Source: Halorussus litoreus (GTDB lineage Archaea; Halobacteriota; Halobacteria; Halobacteriales; Haladaptataceae). Taken from it: a stretch of DNA of 64,000 bases. Positions 58,044 through 64,000 of the stretch are shown here, one piece after another. A program made the position numbers and the translations under genes. The stretch spans positions 24,274 through 88,273 of the forward strand of contig NZ_KZ859513.1 in the NCBI RefSeq assembly GCF_003382685.1, given 5' to 3'. The stretch's first letter is position 1; the number at the start of each line of letters is the position of its first letter. Under the pieces are notes generated by a model. The model made no database searches and was not told the origin of the DNA. It was given only the letters and a program-made list of their open reading frames with translations.

Positions 58044-60185
58044 CTATTCGTCTTTCATCTTGCTCCCGCCGGGCGGCATGAACTCCTGGATGAGGTCGGG
58101 GCTCGCCACCTTCCGGACGAACGAGGTGTCGGCGAAGCGCTCGCGGAACTCCCGGTAGATTCGCTTTGCCACGTCGCCCTGCGCGAACCGGCCGGGTTCG
58201 ACCTCGACGTGGGTCTCGACCTGCGGAACCACTGCGGAGGGCGGCCCGCCGAGGACGCGAGTGTGGGGTTCGCAAGAGATTCCGACCGCGACGCCGACCG
58301 CTACGTCCCGGAAGTAGGTGCGGTCGCCCCGGATGGCGAACCCGCCCTTTTCGAGGTACTCGCCGCTCTCGGGCGTCTTGCTCACCTGATCGGGGGTGAC
58401 CACGTACGCGTCGCCGGTGTATCGGCTGTCCTTCCAGACCGAGGAGTACGACACCGCGAACTGGGCGGCCTCCTGCTTGCTCGCCTCGGGCACGTCCACG
58501 TCCCGAGAGGGTTCGCTCGGGTCGGAGGTCTTGAGGATGGTCACCGGCCCGCCGTGGGCCTGCGCGTGGAAGAACAGGTCGTTGCCCTCCATGTACTTCT
58601 GGACCAACTCCTCGTTCTGGTCGGCGTTGCGCCCGCCGATGACGAGGAAGTCGTCGCTGGTCCGGAACCACCGGAAGCGCTCGTACCACTGCTCCTGCTT
58701 GCGGATCGGGATGGAGGGTTCGGCCAACCAGTCGACCTCCTCGGATTCGGCGTCGGCATCGTCCTCGTCCGCGGGCTCGCCTCCGCCGTCCTCCCCGCCC
58801 TCGTCCGCGTCGTCGGCCTCCCACTCCTCCTTGCGGCGCGTGGCGGCCTCCAGTTGCTCGCGGGTGTCCTCGATTGCGGCCAGCGCGCCCTCCTTCTTGC
58901 CCTCGACGCGCTTGGCCTCGGTGTACAGCCGGTCGGCGTTCTTCTCGACTCCGGTCGAGGCGTCGAGTTCGACGGGCGTGTCGTCGATCTCGACCGTGAC
59001 AGTGCCCTGCTCGGGGTCGAGATTTCGCACGGCCTCGGCGGCTGCGATGCCGCGGTCGGCTCCCTCCTCGAACCGGGCCTCGATCTCGTCCCACGAGGTG
59101 TCCTCGTCGAGCGCGTTCTGGACCGTGGTCAGTATCTCGTCGGCCAGCCCGTAGTGGCCGTAGAGCAGTTCGGCCTTCTCGCGGACCTGCTCGGCCTCCT
59201 GCTCGAAGCCCTCGATTGCCTGCTCTTGCTGCTCGATGATTCGCTGCTGTTTCTCGATCTCGGCCTCGAAGTCGGGGCGCTGGTCGCCCACCTCCGCGCC
59301 CTCGCCGCCGTCCTCCGCTTCGAAGTCGACGTTCGCGTAGTAGAAGTCGACCGCTTCGTTGAACGAGTCGAACGCCTCGGCCTCGCGGTCGGCGTACTCC
59401 TCCAGCGGCAGGGGCGTCACGTCGACGAGTCGGCCGTCCTCGCGGTAGACCCGCGGGTCGAAGTCGGCCTCGCGGACCGGTTCGGCGAGGCGCTGGATGG
59501 CGTCGTAGACGGCCTCGTAGTCCGATTCGTCGGCGTCCGCGATGTCCGTGTCCTTCTCTATGCCCGCACGGGTGCAGACCTCCTCGGCGTACAGCCCGCC
59601 GAGGTTGAGCTGCGTGGCGAGCGTGCGAACGATGTCGGTGTCCGACTCCTCCATCTGTGCGACGAATGGCTCGTAGTCGACTTCGAGGGGATTGACCCGC
59701 TCGTCGGGGAACTCGTACTGGCTCCCGGGCGCGACGGTCCGGGACTTGAGCCGCACGGTGTCGAGCGAGTCGACGACCTCGCGGTTCTCGTCGAGCACGG
59801 CGAGGTTGCCCTGTCCGAAGAGTTCCGCGACGATGGTGGTGTTCTCGTCGTCGCGCTCGAAGTCGAACTGGAGGATGCGGTCGAAGCCGTACTGCTCGAC
59901 GCCCGCGAAGTCCGCGCCAGACAGCCGGTTGCGCAACATCATGGCGAAGTTGGGCGGTCGGCCGGGCGCGTCGGGCACGTTCTCCACCGCAGCGACGTGG
60001 GCGCGCTTGTTCTCGCCGACCTCCACGACGAGTTCGACCCGCCCTCGGTCGAAGTCCCGCATCTTGAGCCGCAGGAAGTCGTCGCCGTAGAGGTACGCCT
60101 TGTCGAGCTTCGCGCCCTCGTAGACGCCGAGTTCGGCCACCACGGCCGCGAGGTCGATGCTCGACAGTTCCCGCTTCTGATCCAT
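58044..60185 (-). CDS. rqcH: RqcH/NEMF-family ribosome quality-control protein (NFACT)
   Basis: A 713-residue protein with the NFACT layout: an NFACT-N domain (about 1-210; SIDLAAVVAELGVYEGAKLD, FAMMLRNRLSG), a helix-hairpin-helix and long coiled-coil section (roughly 305-370 and 420-470), a hydrophilic acidic loop (about 465-495), and an NFACT-R domain (RKQEQWYERFRWFRTSD near 505, VIGGRNADQNEELV, HAQAHGGPVTIL). RqcH binds the large subunit with an obstructed peptide and recruits tRNA to add C-terminal tails. Whether haloarchaeal RqcH makes Ala tails is not known from sequence. The gene lies two genes from pelA, suggesting one functional unit. Confidence 0.9.
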   Translation of the reverse strand: MDQKRELSSIDLAAVVAELGVYEGAKLDKAYLYGDDFLRLKMRDFDRGRVELVVEVGENKRAHVAAVENVPDAPGRPPNFAMMLRNRLSGADFAGVEQYGFDRILQFDFERDDENTTIVAELFGQGNLAVLDENREVVDSLDTVRLKSRTVAPGSQYEFPDERVNPLEVDYEPFVAQMEESDTDIVRTLATQLNLGGLYAEEVCTRAGIEKDTDIADADESDYEAVYDAIQRLAEPVREADFDPRVYREDGRLVDVTPLPLEEYADREAEAFDSFNEAVDFYYANVDFEAEDGGEGAEVGDQRPDFEAEIEKQQRIIEQQEQAIEGFEQEAEQVREKAELLYGHYGLADEILTTVQNALDEDTSWDEIEARFEEGADRGIAAAEAVRNLDPEQGTVTVEIDDTPVELDASTGVEKNADRLYTEAKRVEGKKEGALAAIEDTREQLEAATRRKEEWEADDADEGGEDGGGEPADEDDADAESEEVDWLAEPSIPIRKQEQWYERFRWFRTSDDFLVIGGRNADQNEELVQKYMEGNDLFFHAQAHGGPVTILKTSDPSEPSRDVDVPEASKQEAAQFAVSYSSVWKDSRYTGDAYVVTPDQVSKTPESGEYLEKGGFAIRGDRTYFRDVAVGVAVGISCEPHTRVLGGPPSAVVPQVETHVEVEPGRFAQGDVAKRIYREFRERFADTSFVRKVASPDLIQEFMPPGGSKMKDE

Positions 60186-60230
60186 GCCCCGTTGTTCACT
60201 ATCGGCGGGGAAAGGCGTATCGTTCCGGCG

Positions 60231-60341
60231 TCTCGGCGGTGGCGCGGGGGGGGGGGGGGGCCCCCCCCCGCCCCCCCCCCCCCCCCCCCCGGGGGGGGGG
60301 GGGGGGCGCCCCCCCCCCCCCCCCCCCCGCCACCGCCGACG
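60231..60341. repeat. G-run/C-run tract flanked by 11-bp inverted arms
   Basis: Arms CGGCGGTGGCG (left) and CGCCACCGCCG (right) are perfectly complementary and enclose successive runs of G and C, each 9-23 bases long. The real number and length of runs are doubtful because such a sequence folds and slips. It lies between the start of rqcH and the 3' end of the MBL gene, so it may be an over-grown version of the palindromes seen elsewhere or an assembly artefact. Confidence 0.5.
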
Positions 60342-60359
60342 TCGAGGTGAGCCGGGCGC

Positions 60360-61241
60360 TCACACCTCCACGTCCATCCCGTCGCGGCCGAACTCCAGAT
60401 TCAGTTCCTCGTGCTCGCGCTCCAGTTCGGCGGCCAGTTCCGCGTACTCGTCGGGCCGTCGCCGATAGATCTCCTCGATCTCGGTCAGGATCGCCCGCTC
60501 CGGCCCGACCTCCCGAACCTGCTCGACGGTCTGGTCGAAGGTGGTCTGGGCCTCGCGCTCCTCGGCCCACAACTCGTCGGTCAAGATCGGCTCGCCAGCA
60601 CCCGTCTCGCGGAACATTCCGCACTCCTTGATCCACAGGTCGAGATGGTCTGGCACCTTCGAGAGATCGAGAACCGTCGTCTCGTCCGGGAAGACGAGCG
60701 CCGTCGATTCGCCGTCGGCGAAGCAGAATCCCATCGCGGCGTCCGCCGGGCCGTCGGGGTCGAGCGGTGCGCCGATTCCCGTCACCTCCACACCACTGTC
60801 GAGGCTCATCGTCTCGCCGTCGCCCAGAAACTCGAACTCGGCGTAGCCCATCTCGTCGTACTCGGTCTCGAGGTCCATCGACCGGTCGAGGCGGTCGTAA
60901 GTCGTCTCGCTCAGCACCACGGTCACGGGGTCGACGTTGTCCCAATCGGCGATGGGGAACGCGGGGCGTCCGATAGCCTGCACGACGCGGAGGCCCGCGA
61001 CGTGGTCGACGTGGTGGTGCGAGAGGAAGAGGTAGTCGACCTCGCTCACGCGCTCGCGGTTCAGCATCGCCCAGATGGACTCGGGAGCGTCCACGACCGC
61101 GTTGGCGTCGTGGACGTAGGTCGAGTTGCCGAGTCGCGCGTGGGGGAGGCCTTCTTCGCGAGCGGGCCCACACACCCGACAGTCGCAGGTCGGCATCGGC
61201 GTCGGCGAGTCGCCGCCCGACCCCAAGAGAGTGAGGTGCAT
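60360..61241 (-). CDS. PhnP-like MBL-fold hydrolase
   Basis: A 293-residue metallo-beta-lactamase-fold protein. It starts MHLTLLGSGGDSPTPMPTCD; the CDCRVCGPA cysteine cluster is a PhnP-type structural zinc site. The metal motif is FLSHHHVDHVAGLRVV near residue 74, with VVDAPES before it; the Asp/His later in the chain (FPDETTVLDLS region) completes the fold. PhnP relatives cleave cyclic phosphodiesters. The reaction here is unproven. The start at 61241 gives the conserved HLTLLGSGG opening. Confidence 0.84.
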   Translation of the reverse strand: MHLTLLGSGGDSPTPMPTCDCRVCGPAREEGLPHARLGNSTYVHDANAVVDAPESIWAMLNRERVSEVDYLFLSHHHVDHVAGLRVVQAIGRPAFPIADWDNVDPVTVVLSETTYDRLDRSMDLETEYDEMGYAEFEFLGDGETMSLDSGVEVTGIGAPLDPDGPADAAMGFCFADGESTALVFPDETTVLDLSKVPDHLDLWIKECGMFRETGAGEPILTDELWAEEREAQTTFDQTVEQVREVGPERAILTEIEEIYRRRPDEYAELAAELEREHEELNLEFGRDGMDVEV

Positions 61242-61321
61242 GAATGCTGTACCGGACACGTCGGGAAAGTCCCGGTGGCCCCGCGGCGCCACGGGCTTCG
61301 GGCGGACGTCCGTTCCGTGAC

Positions 61322-61948
61322 CTACTCCGGCAGGAACAGCTGTTCCCACATCTCCTCGGCGACCCCGGTGAGGTGGACCTGTCCGAAGAACGCGACCGCC
61401 AGCGCACCCAGCGAATTGTACAGCAGGTCTCGAATGGTGTCGTCGAGGCCGTGCTGAGCCAGCGGCATCGTCAGCCCCGTCTCCTGTGCTGTCACGTCGA
61501 GCCCGAACTCGAACAGTTCCCACACCACGCCGAACGCGAGCACGACCACGAGAATGTAGACGAACGCGAACCGTCGCGGAATGTTGATCTCGCTGCTGTG
61601 GAGATCGAGTGCCCGGGCGGTGATGTAGCCGGCCCCCGCGACCAGCGACGAAGACAGCGCGTGGGTGAGGTGGTCCCACCACCCGATCTGTCCGTACAGC
61701 CCGGCCGACCCGAGCGTGTGCAAGAAGACGGCGGTCGTGATCCACAGACCGAGCCACGGGTCGATGGGAATCTCGTAGTTGCGTTCCAGTGCGGCCGGGA
61801 GAGCCGTTATCAGCAGCGCGATACTCCCGTTGACGATGGCCTTCGGTTGACCGTCGAGCAGGCCGTAGACGACGATGCCGAGCAACACGAACTGCATCAC
61901 TCGGGTGAGTCGTTGCCGGTTCAGCGCCGAGGGCCGAGGTCGCTTCAT
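61322..61948 (-). CDS. Multi-pass membrane protein, DUF2238/YjdF-like
   Basis: A 208-residue protein with about six hydrophobic helices. The most notable blocks are DPWLGLWITTAVFLHTLGSAG and WWDHLTHALSSSLVAGAGY near residues 63-105, and VVWELFEFGLDVTAQETGL near 140, which recall the DUF2238/YjdF family with conserved Asp-His and Glu-Phe-Glu residues in membrane regions. The function of the family is unknown. It overlaps the preceding gene by 4 nt. Confidence 0.68.
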   Translation of the reverse strand: MKRPRPSALNRQRLTRVMQFVLLGIVVYGLLDGQPKAIVNGSIALLITALPAALERNYEIPIDPWLGLWITTAVFLHTLGSAGLYGQIGWWDHLTHALSSSLVAGAGYITARALDLHSSEINIPRRFAFVYILVVVLAFGVVWELFEFGLDVTAQETGLTMPLAQHGLDDTIRDLLYNSLGALAVAFFGQVHLTGVAEEMWEQLFLPE

Positions 61949-62565
61949 CGACCGACCCTCCGCCTAATCAGTCGCCAGAGCCATCGGTCGAGCCGCCTGA
62001 AGTACGCGTCGAACAGTACGCCCGCAGCGAACCCGCCCACCGTCACCCACGCGAACTCGACCATCAGCGCGTCGTTCGACGCGAGATACGAGGTTCCGAG
62101 CAGTCGGTCGAGGGTCCAGCGGACGACCGACCACGCCGCGACCGACGCCATCGTCGTCATGACGACGAACGTGACGGCGAACCAGTGGGTCATCTCCAGC
62201 GAGGTGAACGTGTGGAGTTCGACGGTGACGACGAGCGCGAGGCCGGCGATCGACAGGTAGTACGCGAACGGGCCGACTCGGCTGCCGAACAGCCCGTAGA
62301 CGAGAATCGGGAGGAGTGCCACCGCGAGCAGTTCCCACGGGAGCATCACCCGCCAACTGCCGCGCGCGACCGGTGGGACGAGAACGATCACTGCCGCGAT
62401 GGCGACGAACGTCACCCACTGGCGGTCGAACTCCAGCGCGCTCTCGACGAACACAAGCACCAGAACGCCCACCAGAAACCACGCGAGGACAGCGTTCCAC
62501 CGGCCGCTCCGAAACAACTGTTCGAGGCCGCCAGTAGACTCCTCCGCCGGGGGTGTTTCGCTCAT
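61945..62565 (-). CDS. Multi-pass membrane protein, unknown
   Basis: A 206-residue protein with six or so hydrophobic helices (for example AVLAWFLVGVLVLVFVES, FVAIAAVIVLVPPVA, LSIAGLALVVTVEL). The start MSETPPAEESTGG is soluble. It overlaps the DUF2238-like gene by 4 nt (ATGA), so the two probably form a membrane pair, for example a transporter or enzyme complex. No family is recognised. Confidence 0.68.
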   Translation of the reverse strand: MSETPPAEESTGGLEQLFRSGRWNAVLAWFLVGVLVLVFVESALEFDRQWVTFVAIAAVIVLVPPVARGSWRVMLPWELLAVALLPILVYGLFGSRVGPFAYYLSIAGLALVVTVELHTFTSLEMTHWFAVTFVVMTTMASVAAWSVVRWTLDRLLGTSYLASNDALMVEFAWVTVGGFAAGVLFDAYFRRLDRWLWRLIRRRVGR

Positions 62566-62575
62566 TCACGAGCCC

Positions 62576-64000
62576 CTACAGCCGCTTGCTCACGTACGGC
62601 CCGTCCTGATGGTAGCCCAGCTTCTCGCGGTAGTACTCCCGCGCGCCGATGCCCGAGATGACGCTCAGCTTGTCGTATCCCGAGTCGGCGGCCATCTCCT
62701 CGGCCTTCCGGAGGAGCTTCGTCCCGTAGCCCTTGTGCTGCCAGTCGTGCGATTGGTCGCCCACTTCTACCATCGGTCCGTACACGTGTAGTTCGCGAAC
62801 GAGGGCGGCGTTTTGAAGCTCGCGCCGGACCGGGTCGCCGGGGAAGCGGAGCCGACAGAACCCGATTAGCAGGTCCTTCTCGGGGTCCTCGTAGCTGATG
62901 AAGTGCTCGGTCCCGCCGGCGGCCTCGTAGGTCAGCACGTCGAGGTCGACGGTCTCCGGGTTCTCGTCGTTCATCCCGACCTCGCGACACCGGATGCAGT
63001 CACAGTCCCAGCCGTGGTCGTCCATCTTCTGTCGGGCGAGCTGGCGGAGGTTCGACTTCCAGACGCCCGCGTCGATGAAGTCCGCGGGGATGTCGCGCTG
63101 GACGCGCTGAAGCCGCGTGTACTTCGGAATCATCGACTTGATCTCGGCGACGAGTTCGGCGGCCTCCTCGTTCCGCAGGGGTTCGTACTCGTCGCGGTGC
63201 CACCAGTCGTACGTCGCGGTGCCCCGGACCACGAGCGTCGGGTAGATTTTCAGGTAGTCGGGCTTCCACTTCTCGTCCTCGAACAGCCGGCGGAAGTCCT
63301 CCAGACACATCTCCTCGCTCATGCCGGGCTGGCCGGGCATCATGTGGAAGCCGACCTTGAACGCGGCGTCGCGCAGCCGCTGGTTGGCGTCGATGGACGC
63401 CTGCACGCCGTGACCGCGGTGCATCTCGCGGTTGATGCGCTCGTAGGTGGTCTGAACGCCCACCTCGACCTTCGTGCCGCCCAGATCGAGCATCCGGTCG
63501 ATCTGCTCGGGGTCACACCAGTCGGGCTTGGTCTCGAACGTGATGCCGATGGCGCGCACGTCGTTGGTCTCGTTCTCGGCGATCACGTCTTCGAGGTAAT
63601 GGAAGTCGACGGTTTCGGGGTCTGGCGCGAAGCTCTCGTCCTGCGAGGGCTCGGGTTCTTTCGCGGTGTCGTAGTCGTTCATCGCTTCCAGTGCGCGCTT
63701 GACGAACCACTCCTGATAGTCGTGGCTGCGAGCGGTCATCGTCCCGCCCATCAGGATGAGTTCGACCTTGTCGACGGGGTGGCCGATCTCGCGCAGTTGC
63801 TCCAACCGCAGGGTGACCTGCCCGTACGGGTCGTAGTCGTTCTGCACCCCGCGTGCGGCCGCGGGCTCGTGGCCGGTGTAGCTCTGCGAGGAGGAGAACT
63901 CCGAGCCGGGACCGCCCGGACAGTAGAGGCACTTGCCGTGCGGGCACTGGTGCGGGCTGGTCATGATGGCGACCGGCGAGACGCCCGACGCGGTCCGGAC
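62576..64000 (-). CDS. elp3: Elp3-like tRNA U34 radical-SAM acetyltransferase, N-terminus cut by window edge
   Basis: The 3' 475 codons of an Elp3 homologue; the N-terminus is outside the window. The radical-SAM cluster motif CPHGKCLYCPGG (CX4CX2C) lies near the edge, preceded by VRTASGVSPVAIMTSPHQ, and the barrel includes ILMGGTMTARSHDYQ and KVEVGVQTTYERINR. The GNAT domain is at the end (HDWQHKGYGTKLLRKAEEMA, then SVISGIGAREYYREKLGY). Elp3 uses SAM and acetyl-CoA to start cm5U modification at tRNA wobble uridine. Archaea carry Elp3 without the other Elongator subunits, in line with no such genes here. Confidence 0.93.
   Translation of the reverse strand, partial: VRTASGVSPVAIMTSPHQCPHGKCLYCPGGPGSEFSSSQSYTGHEPAAARGVQNDYDPYGQVTLRLEQLREIGHPVDKVELILMGGTMTARSHDYQEWFVKRALEAMNDYDTAKEPEPSQDESFAPDPETVDFHYLEDVIAENETNDVRAIGITFETKPDWCDPEQIDRMLDLGGTKVEVGVQTTYERINREMHRGHGVQASIDANQRLRDAAFKVGFHMMPGQPGMSEEMCLEDFRRLFEDEKWKPDYLKIYPTLVVRGTATYDWWHRDEYEPLRNEEAAELVAEIKSMIPKYTRLQRVQRDIPADFIDAGVWKSNLRQLARQKMDDHGWDCDCIRCREVGMNDENPETVDLDVLTYEAAGGTEHFISYEDPEKDLLIGFCRLRFPGDPVRRELQNAALVRELHVYGPMVEVGDQSHDWQHKGYGTKLLRKAEEMAADSGYDKLSVISGIGAREYYREKLGYHQDGPYVSKRL

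Noticed and set aside
58011-60350. A 779-codon open frame opposite rqcH
   Set aside because: It is the Leu/Val/Arg-rich shadow of the rqcH gene and ends in the doubtful G/C tract. No motif supports it.

Overview
The window is a high-GC, gene-dense stretch of a haloarchaeal (class Halobacteria) chromosome. The predicted proteins are strongly acidic. There are HalOD1, DUF7344, DUF7504 and HTH_10 (Bat-type) proteins, Tat signal peptides, a geranylgeranyl-reductase-family flavoprotein, archaeal pelota, archaeal Elp3 and a PccB-PccX pair. Many genes begin at an ATG about 25-32 nt after an AT-rich box, which fits leaderless haloarchaeal transcripts. I saw no rRNA or tRNA gene, no CRISPR array and no recognisable transposase.

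Layout. 0.9-8.4 kb (minus strand) is a seven-gene surface-sugar operon: acetyltransferase, aminotransferase, 3-dehydrogenase, 6-dehydrogenase and 2-epimerase, the set used to make a UDP-2,3-diacetamido-2,3-dideoxy-uronic acid, followed by a polysaccharide deacetylase and a FemAB-like transferase. 8.9-16 kb has a DUF7344 regulator, a GlmM-type mutase, a Tat-exported beta-helix protein beside a truncated copy of its own promoter and signal peptide, an alkaline-phosphatase-superfamily protein and a second FemAB-like transferase. 16-27 kb is mostly housekeeping: amidohydrolase, lipid reductase, small DNA methyltransferase, MscS channel, M50-CBS protease, sucCD, a tiny TatA-like protein, two zinc-ribbon proteins and a YchF-family protein.

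27.1-32.2 kb is a plus-strand cluster that looks like polyol-phosphate polymer metabolism: a TagF/TagB-type glycerophosphotransferase, a glycerophosphodiesterase, a fused nucleotidyltransferase-HAD phosphatase and a sugar-phosphate isomerase-like protein. 32.7-44 kb holds an SDR, two NSS transporters, pccB-pccX, a P450 with a divergent HTH_10 regulator, a hexapeptide acyltransferase, a DUF7344 regulator and purD. 44.6-55.9 kb has a DUF255 protein, a DUF7504 protein paired with a CHAT (caspase-like) protein, a thioredoxin, an alpha/beta hydrolase, a BKACE enzyme, a secreted GH5-type glycosidase and an MBL-fold hydrolase. 56-64 kb carries pelota and RqcH (ribosome rescue) around a frameshifted DUF4013 gene, a PhnP-like MBL protein, two membrane proteins and the 3' part of elp3.

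Two repeat phenomena overlie the genes. (i) Seven near-perfect or perfect palindromes (21-24 bp arms, every one a different sequence) sit either inside coding regions, read through in frame, or just at or after gene ends. (ii) A family of about 430-460 bp intergenic elements is built as an imperfect dyad around AGCTAGCT motifs, with CCGGCGCGCGCG-like ends and a tandem 27-28 bp tail. There are three good copies plus degenerate ones. The CHAT-DUF7504 pair, the complete diacetamido-uronic acid operon, the glycerophosphate-type cluster and these two repeat classes are the points most worth following up.
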